DNA of 64,000 nucleotides from Kocuria dechangensis (GTDB taxonomy: Bacteria > Actinomycetota > Actinomycetes > Actinomycetales > Micrococcaceae), in assembly GCF_014636775.1 (NCBI RefSeq), contig NZ_BMEQ01000002.1, forward strand, positions 62,001 through 126,000, in the 5' to 3' direction. Below the pieces are notes generated by a model, which made no database searches, was not told the origin of the DNA, and worked only from the letters and a program-made list of their open reading frames with translations. This document shows positions 16,337-24,062 of this stretch, in pieces. The position numbers and the translations under genes are program-made. The first letter of the stretch is position 1; every line of letters starts with the position of its first letter.

Positions 16337-17029
16337 CAACGGATGACTAATGAGACCGGGGAGGCGGTGCCTTCCACCGAGGTGCCCCTGCTGGACCGGG
16401 TCCGGCAGCTGGTGCTCAGCGGGGACTTCCCGCCGGGTGCCCCGCTGTCCGAGGTGTTCCTGGCCCAGGAGTTCGACGTCAGCCGCACGCCCATCCGCGA
16501 GACCCTCAAACAGCTCCAGCACGAGGGCCTCGTGGAGATCCGCCCCAAGGTGGGCACCTTCGTGCGGGAGCCCACCCGCCGGGAGATCGTCGAGCTCTTC
16601 CAGCTCAAGGAGGGCCTGGAGGGCCTGGCCGCCGGTCTGCTGGCCCGCCGCGGACCGGTTCCCGAGCTCGAGGTGCTCGAGCGCAACATCGCCGAATCGG
16701 ATCAGGCCGCAGCGGACCAGGACGCCACCCGGTACGCGGAGCTCGTCCACGAGTTCCACCGCACCATCATCACCGGGTCGGACAACTCGAAGCTGGCCGA
16801 GCACTACGACCGGCTGATGAACCAGCTGGCCTACCACCGCCTGGTCCTGCGCACCGCCGAGCACCCCGGGCGCATCAAGGCCTCCACCAGTGAGCACCGC
16901 GTGGTGCTGGAGATGATCCGGGACAAGGACCACTTCGGTGCCGAGGCCGCCATGCGCAACCACGTCTACGCCTCGGCCCGGGAGGTCCTCACCGACTCCC
17001 GCACGGCCGGCGGCCCCCTCCACTCCTGA
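16334..17029 (+). CDS. GntR family regulator (FadR/FCD type)
   Basis: A 231-residue regulator with an N-terminal winged HTH (about residues 15-85: 'VRQLVLSGDFPPGAPLSE', 'FDVSRTPIRETLKQLQHEGLVE', 'PKVGTFV') and a C-terminal FCD ligand domain (about 95-225) with the metal/ligand-type residues in 'ELVHEFHRTIITGSDN' and 'STSEHRVVLEMI', typical of FadR-type members that bind carboxylic acids. It is the first gene of the plus-strand arm and lies divergent from the reductase/importer unit, so it likely controls both arms. Start ATG 16334 or 16343. The promoter position favours 16334 and leaderless translation. Confidence 0.88.
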   Translation: MQRMTNETGEAVPSTEVPLLDRVRQLVLSGDFPPGAPLSEVFLAQEFDVSRTPIRETLKQLQHEGLVEIRPKVGTFVREPTRREIVELFQLKEGLEGLAAGLLARRGPVPELEVLERNIAESDQAAADQDATRYAELVHEFHRTIITGSDNSKLAEHYDRLMNQLAYHRLVLRTAEHPGRIKASTSEHRVVLEMIRDKDHFGAEAAMRNHVYASAREVLTDSRTAGGPLHS

Positions 17030-17079
17030 CCACCGCTTCGACCCCTGCCGGCTGCGCGCCGGCGCGAAAGGACCACGCC

Positions 17080-17157
17080 ATGCGCCGCCTGGAGCTGTTC
17101 TCCGAGAAGGTCGTGCCTCGCTCCCCCCACACCCCGCACCTGGTGGGTGGGCGATGA
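17080..17157 (+). pseudogene. Relic of a luciferase-like monooxygenase, last codons only
   Basis: A 25-residue frame from ATG 17080 with AAAGGA upstream. It reads 'MRRLELFSEKVVPRS' and then an unrelated tail. The first part matches the C-terminal helix of luciferase-like (LLM) flavin monooxygenases, and the intact LLM enzyme of this cluster ends 'ESLELFVKHVVPAF' in the same way. The frame ends in ATGA overlapping the next start (17154). The best reading is that an LLM gene once stood here and an internal deletion removed almost all of it. A tiny functional leader peptide is less likely. Confidence 0.45.
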
Positions 17158-17780
17158 CGACCATGACGCCCCGCTTTCCCGAGCCGGCCGGAATCCGCAA
17201 GATCGTCCACTACCAGGAGGAGATCCTCCTGGAGAACGGCCAGGCCCCGGCCGTGCCGGCGGTGCGTGCCACCGTCGCGGCCGTGGTGTCCAACCCCTGG
17301 GCCGGGACCGGCCCGGACACGGACCTCTCCCCCGCCACCGAGCAGCTGGCACCGCTGCTGGCGCGCGTGCTGACCGACCGGCTGCTGGAGAGCCTGGGCG
17401 GGACCGAGCAGGTCGAGGCCTTCGGCAAGGCCGCGATCGTCGGCACCGCCGGGGAGATCGAGCACGCCGGGGCGCTCATCCACACCCCGTACTTCGGCAA
17501 CCTCGTGCGCGAGTTCCTCGAGGGCTCCTCCATCATCTGCTTCGCCGACGACCGCGCCGACGCCGGCCAGGCCCTGGTCGTGCCCATGTGGCACAAGACC
17601 CAGGCGGCCACGCGCAGCCACTACCAGACCATCACCACCCGGGTGAGCGACGGGCCCCGTGCCGACGAGATCGTCGTCGTCGTCGCCGGCTCCACCGGTC
17701 CCCGCCCGCACCCCCGCATCGGGGACCGCACCACCGACCCCGCCGTCACCTCCGCCATCCTCGAAGGAGCCTCCGCATGA
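17154..17780 (+). CDS. Amino acid synthesis (AA_synth, DUF1185-type) family protein 1
   Basis: A 208-residue member of the AA_synth family (PF06684), whose biochemical role is poorly defined. The family name does not prove amino acid synthesis. Seen: 'IRKIVHYQEEILLENGQ' start, 'VVSNPWAG', 'FGKAAIVGTAGEIEHAGALIHT' and 'ATRSHYQTITTRV', all family blocks. It overlaps the relic upstream and the paralogue downstream by ATGA junctions, so translation is coupled. Compared with its neighbour it carries an extra ~15-residue C-terminus and a more divergent middle ('SSIICFADDRADAGQALVVPMWHKTQAATRS' region). It probably acts in the same pathway step or complex as its paralogue. Confidence 0.82.
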   Translation: MTTMTPRFPEPAGIRKIVHYQEEILLENGQAPAVPAVRATVAAVVSNPWAGTGPDTDLSPATEQLAPLLARVLTDRLLESLGGTEQVEAFGKAAIVGTAGEIEHAGALIHTPYFGNLVREFLEGSSIICFADDRADAGQALVVPMWHKTQAATRSHYQTITTRVSDGPRADEIVVVVAGSTGPRPHPRIGDRTTDPAVTSAILEGASA

Positions 17781-18328
17781 GCACCCGCAAGATCGTCACC
17801 CTCGTCGAAGAAGTCGTCACCGAGGGCGGTCGTCCCGTCGAGCCCGCCGCGCGCGTGGCCGTCGTGGCCGCCATCATCGCCAACCCCTGGGAGGGCCAGG
17901 GCTTCGTCGAGGACCTCGCCCCCGGCATCGAGGCGACCGCCTCCGACGTCGGCGCCCTGCTGGCGGCCCGGGTGGTCGAGGCCCTCGGGGCTCCGGTGGA
18001 GGCCTACGGCAAGGCCGCCATCGTGGGCCTGGACGGGGAGATCGAGCACGGCTCGGCCCTGATCCACACCCTGAAGTTCGGCGACCACTTCCGCAAGGCC
18101 GCCTCCGCCACCACCCTGCTGCCGGCGGTGGAGAAGCGCGGACCCGCCGGGGTCGTCTTCGACATCCCGCTCAAGCACATCACCGATGCCACCATCCGCT
18201 CCCACCACCAGAGCATCGAGGTCCGCCTGGCTGACGCCCCGCACCCCGGGGAGATCGTCATCGCCCTGGCCGCGGCCGCCCAGGGACGGCCCCAACAGCG
18301 CCTCGCCCCGCTGAGCACCGAGCAGTGA
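17777..18328 (+). CDS. Amino acid synthesis (AA_synth, DUF1185-type) family protein 2
   Basis: A 183-residue paralogue of the preceding gene: 'STRKIVTLVEEVVTEGG', 'IIANPWEGQGFVEDLAPGIE', 'VEAYGKAAIVGLDGEIEHGSALIHTLKFG', 'DIPLKHITDATIRSHHQSIEVR'. It retains the standard family central block 'PLKHITDATIRSH', which is altered in the first copy. Start ATG 17777 overlaps the previous stop, with GAAGGAG eight bases upstream. Tandem pairs suggest hetero-oligomers, but this is inference. No catalytic mechanism can be read from the sequence. Confidence 0.85.
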   Translation: MSTRKIVTLVEEVVTEGGRPVEPAARVAVVAAIIANPWEGQGFVEDLAPGIEATASDVGALLAARVVEALGAPVEAYGKAAIVGLDGEIEHGSALIHTLKFGDHFRKAASATTLLPAVEKRGPAGVVFDIPLKHITDATIRSHHQSIEVRLADAPHPGEIVIALAAAAQGRPQQRLAPLSTEQ

Positions 18329-19083
18329 CCATGGTCCAGCCCCTGCCGATCGTCCTGCTCCACGGCGTGGGGCTGGACCACGCCATGTGGGAGCCCCTCC
18401 GCGCGGAGCTGGGCCGGCTCACCGACCGCCCTGTCGTGGCCCTGGACCTGCCCGGCCACGGTGCTCAGCCGCCCCTGACCGGACCGGCCACCCTGACCGA
18501 GCTGGCCGAGGACGTCGCCGCCCGGCTGCCTGGGCGAGCCCACCTGGTGGGGTTTTCCCTGGGCGCGCTCGTCGCCCAGCACCTCGCCCGGCACCGTCCG
18601 GAGCTGGTCGCCACCCTGACCAGCGTCAGCTCCGTCTGCCGGCGCACCCCCGAGGAGGCGGCCTCGGTGCACCGGCGGCTGGAGAGCGCCCGGGAGGACT
18701 TCCCCGGCAGCGTCGAGGCCTCGATCCAGCGCTGGTACCCCGCGGGCAGCGCGGTGGACCAGGACACGGTGGCCGGAACGCGGAGCACCCTGCTGGCCAA
18801 CTCCGTGGAGTCCTACCTGCACGCCTACGAGGTCTTCGCCACCGCGGACGCCGAGATCGGCCCCGAGCTCCAGGGCATCGGGGTCCCGTCCCTGGCCGTG
18901 ACCGGCGAACTGGACCCCGGGTCCTCCCCGGCCATGACCGGTCGCCTGGCCGCGGCGATCCCCGGCGCCGAGGCCGTCGTGGTGCCCGGCGCCCGCCACA
19001 TGCTCCCCGTGGAGCAGCCCGGCGAGCTGGCCCGCATCATCCACCACTTCATCGAGGAATCGAGCCGAGAAGACCATGCCTGA
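18325..19083 (+). CDS. Alpha/beta fold hydrolase
   Basis: A 252-residue alpha/beta hydrolase of the 3-oxoadipate enol-lactonase/esterase-like type. Seen: oxyanion-hole segment 'VLLHGVGLDHAMW', nucleophile elbow 'LVGFSLGALVAQ' (G-F-S-L-G), acidic residue region 'VTGELDPGSSP' and catalytic His in 'GARHMLPVEQPGEL'. Start GTG 18325 overlaps the previous stop (GTGA). ATG 18331 is the alternative. It overlaps the aldehyde dehydrogenase gene by eight bases. In this cluster a C-N or lactone/ester bond hydrolysis after oxygenation is the likely task. Confidence 0.85.
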   Translation: MTMVQPLPIVLLHGVGLDHAMWEPLRAELGRLTDRPVVALDLPGHGAQPPLTGPATLTELAEDVAARLPGRAHLVGFSLGALVAQHLARHRPELVATLTSVSSVCRRTPEEAASVHRRLESAREDFPGSVEASIQRWYPAGSAVDQDTVAGTRSTLLANSVESYLHAYEVFATADAEIGPELQGIGVPSLAVTGELDPGSSPAMTGRLAAAIPGAEAVVVPGARHMLPVEQPGELARIIHHFIEESSREDHA

Positions 19084-20557
19084 GCGCTACGACCACTTCA
19101 TCAACGGACAGTCCGTCGCCCCGCTCGAGGGGGAGTACTTCGAGAGCACCAACCCCGCCACCCTGGAGACCCTGTACTCGGCGGCCCGCGGCACGGCCGC
19201 CGACGTCGACGCCGCGGTCCAGGCCGCAGGGCAGGCCTTCCACGACCCGCGGTGGCGGGACCTGTCCCCCACCAAGCGCGGTCACCTCCTGCGTCGCCTG
19301 GGCGATCTGGTCGGCGAGCACGCCGAGGAACTGGCGCGGATGGAGTCCCAGGACAACGGCAAGCTCCTGCGGGAGATGCGCGGGCAGCTGACCACCCTGC
19401 CGGAGTACCTCTACTACTACGCCGGGCTGGCCGACAAGGTGCAGGGCAGCCAGATCCCCACCAGCTCCGTGCAGATGCTCAACTACACCCAGCGCGAAGC
19501 ACTGGGCGTGGTCGGGGCCATCACCCCCTGGAACTCGCCCCTGACACTGACCACCTCGAAGCTGTCCCCGGCCCTGGCCGCCGGCAACACCCTGGTCATC
19601 AAGCCCTCCGAGTACACCTCGCGCACCGTGCTGCGCCTGGCCGAACTGGCCACGGAGGCCGGGTTCCCCGACGGGGTCATCAACGTCGTCACCGGCTACG
19701 GCACCGAAGCCGGTGCCCCGCTGGTGGACCACCCCGGGATCGCCAAGATCTCCTTCACCGGGTCCACCGCCACCGGATCGGCCATTGCCGCCTCGGCCGC
19801 CTCCCGGTTCATCGGCTGCACCCTGGAGCTGGGCGGCAAGAGCCCCAACATCGTCTTCGAGGACGCCGACGTGTCCAACGCCGCCATGGGCGTGATCGCC
19901 GGCATCTTCGCCGCCGCCGGGCAGACCTGCATCGCCGGCAGCCGGGTCTTCGCCCACCGCTCGATCTACGAGGAGCTGCTGGAGAAGGTCGCCGAGCGGG
20001 CCCGCAGCATCGTGATCGGGGACCCCATGCTCGAGACCACCGAGCTGGGACCGCTGGCCTTCGCCGCCCAGCAGGAGAAGGTCAACTCCTACGTGGAGCT
20101 CGGCGTCTCCGAGGGCGCCACCGTCCTCACCGGCGGCGGCCGACCCGACGTCGAGCTCCCGGGCTACTTCTACGCCCCCACCGTGCTGACCGGGGTGAAC
20201 AACTGCATGCGCGTCACCCGGGAGGAGATCTTCGGGCCCGTGGCCGCGATCATGCCCTTCGACTCCGAGGAGGAGGTCCTGGGACTGGCCAACGACACCG
20301 ACTACGGCCTGGCCGCCGGGGTCTGGACCCAGAACCTGGCCCGGGCCCACCGGATGGCCCGGCGCCTGGAGGCGGGCACCGTCTGGGTGAACACCTACCG
20401 GGCCATGTCCCCGATGTCCCCGCGCCAGGGCTTCAAGAACAGCGGCGTGGGCATCGAGCACGGCCTGGAGTCGATGAACGAGTACACCCGCCTCAAGAGC
20501 GTGTGGATCAACACCGACGAGGGCCCCGTGGCGGATCCCTTCGTCATGCGCAGCTGA
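19076..20557 (+). CDS. NAD(P)-dependent aldehyde dehydrogenase
   Basis: A 493-residue aldehyde dehydrogenase that oxidises an aldehyde to the acid. Seen: 'ITPWNSPL' cofactor region, 'IKPSEYTS', 'FTGSTATGSAIA', the glutamate motif 'LELGGKSPNIV', the catalytic cysteine region 'AAAGQTCIAGSRV', and 'EEIFGPVAAIMPFD'. The length is normal and the active-site Cys and Glu are present. It starts inside the hydrolase gene (8-base overlap) with the hydrolase stop just after, so it is in the same transcript. It likely oxidises a semialdehyde formed after ring or side-chain oxygenation. Confidence 0.92.
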   Translation: MPERYDHFINGQSVAPLEGEYFESTNPATLETLYSAARGTAADVDAAVQAAGQAFHDPRWRDLSPTKRGHLLRRLGDLVGEHAEELARMESQDNGKLLREMRGQLTTLPEYLYYYAGLADKVQGSQIPTSSVQMLNYTQREALGVVGAITPWNSPLTLTTSKLSPALAAGNTLVIKPSEYTSRTVLRLAELATEAGFPDGVINVVTGYGTEAGAPLVDHPGIAKISFTGSTATGSAIAASAASRFIGCTLELGGKSPNIVFEDADVSNAAMGVIAGIFAAAGQTCIAGSRVFAHRSIYEELLEKVAERARSIVIGDPMLETTELGPLAFAAQQEKVNSYVELGVSEGATVLTGGGRPDVELPGYFYAPTVLTGVNNCMRVTREEIFGPVAAIMPFDSEEEVLGLANDTDYGLAAGVWTQNLARAHRMARRLEAGTVWVNTYRAMSPMSPRQGFKNSGVGIEHGLESMNEYTRLKSVWINTDEGPVADPFVMRS

Positions 20558-20568
20558 GGAGCCCCGTC

Positions 20569-20775
20569 ATGCCCCTGATCGACGTGTCCATCGCCGAAGG
20601 CCGCAGCCCCGAGCAGCTGCGTGCCCTCGTCTCGGCCCTCCACCGTGCCGCCGAGGAGACCGTCGGCGCGGTGCCGGAGAACACCACGGTGATCGTCCGG
20701 GAGGTGCCGACCACCCACTGGTCCAAGGCCGACCGGACCATCGCGGAAAGAAACAGCGGCACCGGACCGAGCTGA
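20569..20775 (+). CDS. 4-oxalocrotonate tautomerase family protein
   Basis: A 68-residue tautomerase-fold protein that begins Met-Pro, so the catalytic Pro1 is present ('PLIDVSIAEGRSPEQLRALV', 'NTTVIVREVPTTHWSKA'). The family interconverts enol and keto acids or does related chemistry through Pro1. It follows the aldehyde dehydrogenase by 11 bases in the same operon and may tautomerise an unsaturated acid or enol intermediate there. Confidence 0.85.
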   Translation: MPLIDVSIAEGRSPEQLRALVSALHRAAEETVGAVPENTTVIVREVPTTHWSKADRTIAERNSGTGPS

Positions 20776-20819
20776 CGGCCCCTGGGCCGCGAGCAGAACC
20801 ACCTCAGTACCGAACACGC

Positions 20820-20848
20820 CATCCGGAGACGCCGCTGTCGCCGGATGT
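20820..20848 (+). other. Hairpin upstream of the LLM monooxygenase
   Basis: CATCCGG and CCGGATG form an inverted repeat with a 14-base loop in the 164-base gap between the tautomerase and monooxygenase genes. It could be a processing or attenuation element that sets the monooxygenase level apart from the rest of the operon. Weak evidence. Confidence 0.25.
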
Positions 20849-20939
20849 GGAGCCGCAACCCGGGGCTTTCATCCGACGGCCCCCGGTCGGCCACCCCGGA
20901 ACAGACCGCAGGCAGTCAACCTACAGAAGGGCAACCACA

Positions 20940-22040
20940 ATGCGATTCTCCCTCTTCGTGCACATGGAACGCTGGGACGACCAGGTGAGCCACCGGCAGC
21001 TCTTCGAGGACCTCGTCGACCTCGTGCACGTCGCCGAGGACGGCGGGTTCTGCACCGTGTGGATCGGCGAGCACCATGCGATGGAGTACACGGTCTCCCC
21101 GAGCCCCATGCCGCTTCTCGCCTACCTCGCCGCCGAGACGAAGACCATCCGCCTGGGTGCGGGCACCCTCATCGCGCCGTTCTGGAACCCCATCCGCGCT
21201 GCCGGCGAGTCCGCACTGCTGGACGTCATCAGCGGCGGACGCCTCGAGCTCGGGGTCGCCCGCGGCGCCTACCAGTTCGAGTTCGACCGGCTCGCCGGCG
21301 GCATGCCCGCCGCCGCCGGAGGCCAGCACCTGCGCGAGATCCTCCCGGCCATGCGTGCCCTGTGGCAGGGCGACTACGCCCACGACGGGGAGATCTGGCA
21401 GTTCCCCACCTCGACCAGCGTGCCGAAGCCGGTACAGGCGGAGATCCCCATCTGGGTGGCGGCCCGTTCCCCGGAGTCGCACGAGTTCGCCGTCGAGAAC
21501 GGCTTCAACATCATGGTCACCCCCCTCATGAAGGACGACGCCGAGGTCGCCGACCTCACCGGCAAGACCGAGGCCGCGATGGCCAAGTTCCCGGGCGCGC
21601 GCAAGCCGGAGATCCTGTGCCTGCGGCACACCTACGTGCACGCGCCCGAGGACCCGGACGCCTGGCGCGCAGGGGCCGCCGCGATCAACCGCTACTACCG
21701 CACCTTCGACGCGTGGGCCGGGAACAAGACCACCCCGGTCAACGGCTTCCTCGAGCCTTCGCCCGAGGAGAAGTTCGCGGACCGTCCCGAGTTCGAGCTG
21801 GACAGCCTGCACAGGTCGGCGATGATCGGCACGCCCGACGAGGTCATCGAGCGGATCAAGCACTACCAGGAGCTGGGCGTCGACGAGTTCGCCTACTGGA
21901 TCGACAACGGCATGACCCACGCCCAGAAGAAGGAGTCGCTGGAGCTGTTCGTCAAGCACGTCGTCCCGGCATTCCGCAATGCAGGTCAGGCGGCTGCTCA
22001 GCCCAGCGATGGTCCCGTGGGCTCCACGGTCACCGCATGA
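20940..22040 (+). CDS. Luciferase-like (LLM class) flavin-dependent monooxygenase
   Basis: A 366-residue bacterial luciferase-like oxygenase that uses reduced FMN from a partner reductase and O2. Seen: 'FSLFVHMERWDD', 'VWIGEHHAMEYTVSPSP', 'TIRLGAGTLIAPFWNPIRAA', 'SGGRLELGVARGAYQFEF', 'IPIWVAARSPESHEFA' and the C-terminal 'KKESLELFVKHVVPAF', all typical LLM blocks. Start ATG 20940 with AGAAGG upstream. It is the last gene of the plus-strand arm, and a terminator hairpin follows. The SnoaL-flavin reductase protein on the other arm is the obvious FMNH2 source. It likely opens or hydroxylates the pathway substrate. Confidence 0.9.
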   Translation: MRFSLFVHMERWDDQVSHRQLFEDLVDLVHVAEDGGFCTVWIGEHHAMEYTVSPSPMPLLAYLAAETKTIRLGAGTLIAPFWNPIRAAGESALLDVISGGRLELGVARGAYQFEFDRLAGGMPAAAGGQHLREILPAMRALWQGDYAHDGEIWQFPTSTSVPKPVQAEIPIWVAARSPESHEFAVENGFNIMVTPLMKDDAEVADLTGKTEAAMAKFPGARKPEILCLRHTYVHAPEDPDAWRAGAAAINRYYRTFDAWAGNKTTPVNGFLEPSPEEKFADRPEFELDSLHRSAMIGTPDEVIERIKHYQELGVDEFAYWIDNGMTHAQKKESLELFVKHVVPAFRNAGQAAAQPSDGPVGSTVTA

Positions 22041-22175
22041 CGTGCTCTCCGGCGTCCGCCACCGGCCAGGTACCCGGGTGCATCATGCGACGGGGGATCT
22101 GAGCCGTCGTCCGCCCACGCAGCAGCCGACGGCTGCAAGGGCTGAGCGCCGGACGCCTCCGGCGTAAAGCACGAG

Positions 22176-22208
22176 TCGGGCCCCGGCGCACGCTGCGCCG
22201 GGGCCCGA
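22176..22208. terminator. Perfect GC-rich hairpin terminator
   Basis: A 15-bp perfect stem (22176-22190 with 22194-22208) and a 3-base loop CGC. It sits between the convergent ends of the monooxygenase gene (22040) and the minus-strand small gene (22239), so it can serve both. No U-tract follows, as is usual in high-GC Actinobacteria. Confidence 0.7.
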
Positions 22209-22238
22209 ACCCGCCCCCACCGCGCCCGGTCCGAGGCC

Positions 22239-22553
22239 TCACCTCATGCGCCGGCAGGCGGGCTCGCTCGTGTAGGTGAGGACCACCTCGTCGTCCTCGG
22301 GGCGCTCCCGGAAGGAGCGGTGGGCGACGGTAGCCGGCACCGCGATGAGGACCGCCTCGTCGTCCTCCGGGCGTTCCCGCTCGGGACTCCGACGGCCGGG
22401 GACATGCCCGAGGTTCTCGACCGGTGAGGCGCCGTGCCGGGTCTGCTCCAGGGGATGAGCCCGGAGCCCCCGAAGGGTGCCCTCGATCTCCTGCAGTGCC
22501 AGCTGTGCGGGCGGGATCGGTCCGGTGTGGATGCTGGTTGCCGTTGTGGTCAT
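22239..22553 (-). CDS. Small hypothetical protein with internal repeat
   Basis: A 104-residue protein of unknown family. Its C-terminal half holds two copies of 'RERPEDDE(A/V)VL', reflecting near-identical DNA at about 22281-22312 and 22347-22380, so the gene has grown by internal duplication. The N-terminus reads 'MTTTATSIHTGPIPPAQLALQEIEG'. No membrane span. Coding status rests on codon use and the terminator placed behind it. Confidence 0.4.
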   Translation of the reverse strand: MTTTATSIHTGPIPPAQLALQEIEGTLRGLRAHPLEQTRHGASPVENLGHVPGRRSPERERPEDDEAVLIAVPATVAHRSFRERPEDDEVVLTYTSEPACRRMR

Positions 22554-23041
22554 TGCGCTTCCCTACGTCGTTGTAGTGGTGTTCTGGGCCGGTGTCCGCC
22601 CACGCAGGGCGTGAGGACACCGGTGGAGTGCTCCGCTTCCGTGACCCCTGGTCCGTCGCTGGGCCTCGGTGGTCCGGGTGGAACCGGGCGTACTGGGGGA
22701 CGCGGAGGACTCCCAGAGGTGCAGACGGCGCGCCGGTGGGGGACGCGCGTTCGCCCGCAGGTGCACCCGACATTAGTGAACGAGATCACGGACCGGAACC
22801 GCCCGGTGGAATATGTCGACGCAGCGGGACATGAGAACGGGCGAGGGAGGGCCTCCGCGAGCGCCGGCATGTGCTGCGTCGAGCGCCCCAGGGGGTCCGG
22901 CGCGATGATCGTTGCGCCAAGGCCGAGGACAAGACACGCGGCTGGTCCGCCCCCAGCCGCTTCCCGGGGCCGGGGCTGTGCCAGTGTGGGAGTTCCACGG
23001 CACCCCGTGTGCCGTCCCACGGAGAGATCGAGGAGAACCGA
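22554..23041. other. 488-base gap before ridA, no gene recognised
   Basis: Several open frames exist on both strands, as expected in GC-rich DNA, but none has a good start or protein-like composition. The right end carries the strong GAGGAG ribosome binding site of the RidA gene. The region must also hold the promoter of the minus-strand small gene. Confidence 0.4.
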
Positions 23042-23455
23042 ATGCCGCGCCGTCGACGCAGGATCACCCCCGCCGCACTGCCCGCCGAGGTCGCCGACAC
23101 CAACGCCTACTCCTACGGCGTGCTCGACGGGGAGACCCTGCACGTCTCCGGCATGGTCGCCTTCGCCCCCGACGGCTCCTACGTGGGCGAAGGCGACATC
23201 CACGCCCAGGCCGTGCAGGTCTTCGACAACCTCACCGCCGTCCTCGAGGCCGCCGGGGGCACCCTCGACGACGTCGTGTCGACCACCACCTACCTGGCCG
23301 CACCCGAGCACGCCGCCACCGTGGGCCAGGTGCGCACCAGGTACTTCACCGGCCCCGTTCCCCCGACCTCCACCGTGATCGTCGCCCCCATGGCCCGGCC
23401 CCAGTTCCTCGTGGAGGTCTCCGCCATCGCCCACATCCCCGCGACCGTGAGCTGA
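23042..23455 (+). CDS. RidA/YjgF family enamine/imine deaminase-like protein
   Basis: A 137-residue RidA-family protein. Members hydrolyse reactive enamines and imines to ketones and ammonia, and relatives serve in pyrimidine and amide catabolism. Seen: 'LHVSGMVAFAPDGSYVGEGDIHAQAVQVFDNL' (short form: SGMVAFAPDG, QAVQVFDNL), 'VVSTTTYLA', and the C-terminal 'PMARPQFLVEVSAIA' with the conserved Arg and Glu of the active site. Start ATG 23042 with GAGGAG at ideal spacing. It stands alone. It may support the neighbouring amine catabolic cluster, but that is only proximity. Confidence 0.85.
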   Translation: MPRRRRRITPAALPAEVADTNAYSYGVLDGETLHVSGMVAFAPDGSYVGEGDIHAQAVQVFDNLTAVLEAAGGTLDDVVSTTTYLAAPEHAATVGQVRTRYFTGPVPPTSTVIVAPMARPQFLVEVSAIAHIPATVS

Positions 23456-23516
23456 CGGACGACGGCCTCCCCGGTCCTCCTCCCCCCTGCACGCACTGGA
23501 AAGGGGGCTGCCAGGG

Positions 23517-23885
23517 CTAGTGCCCTGTCGAGGGGGCGAACCTGTCGCTGCGTGCTGACGCGGTCCAGGCTCCGGCCGTTGCCGCCGATGTCGCTTGCCC
23601 GGGGTGGTGCGGGACCGGGTGTGCCGGCGCGGTGATCTGCACCGGCACCGTGCCCGGTAAATCCTCCTGGAGGCTCCCGGCCAGCGCATCGATCGCGGCA
23701 GAATCGCCCAGTCGGGCCCGGTGCAGGTTCACGCTCAGTCCGGCTTCCGGGAAGGTGGTTCGAGCGCGGTGGATCAGGGGCGACAGGACCTGCTGGTTGG
23801 TTTCGGTCAGGGTGCCGGTGACATCCAGGGTCACGTGCCGGCCGTCGAGGTCGATCTGGACGAGGACGGAAAGCTTGGGATTCAT
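23517..23885 (-). CDS. STAS domain-like protein
   Basis: A 122-residue protein whose first 95 residues resemble a STAS (anti-sigma-factor antagonist-like) fold: 'VQIDLDGRHVTLDVTGTLTETNQQVLSPLIHRA', then 'LSVNLHRARLGDSAAIDALAGSLQ' (shorter key parts: DVTGTLTETN, DSAAIDALA). The conserved Asp-Ser of classical antagonists appears as D-S-A-A, so phospho-regulation is conceivable. The C-terminus is Pro/Ala-rich and probably disordered. No partner anti-sigma or sigma gene is adjacent. Start ATG 23885. Confidence 0.55.
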   Translation of the reverse strand: MNPKLSVLVQIDLDGRHVTLDVTGTLTETNQQVLSPLIHRARTTFPEAGLSVNLHRARLGDSAAIDALAGSLQEDLPGTVPVQITAPAHPVPHHPGQATSAATAGAWTASARSDRFAPSTGH

Positions 23886-24062
23886 GGTGGTGTGGGTTCC
23901 TTGTACGTGGGGGCATGGGGCGGCCCGGACCAGAAGATCGGACGTGCCGGCTGTCTGATGCCTTCGCGCCCTCCGGCCGCGGCGCCGCGAGGTCGGCAGG
24001 CGCGGAGTTGGGCAATGCCCTGCGATGTGTTCTGTGAAAGCGCGGGTTCCTAGCCGGTCCGG

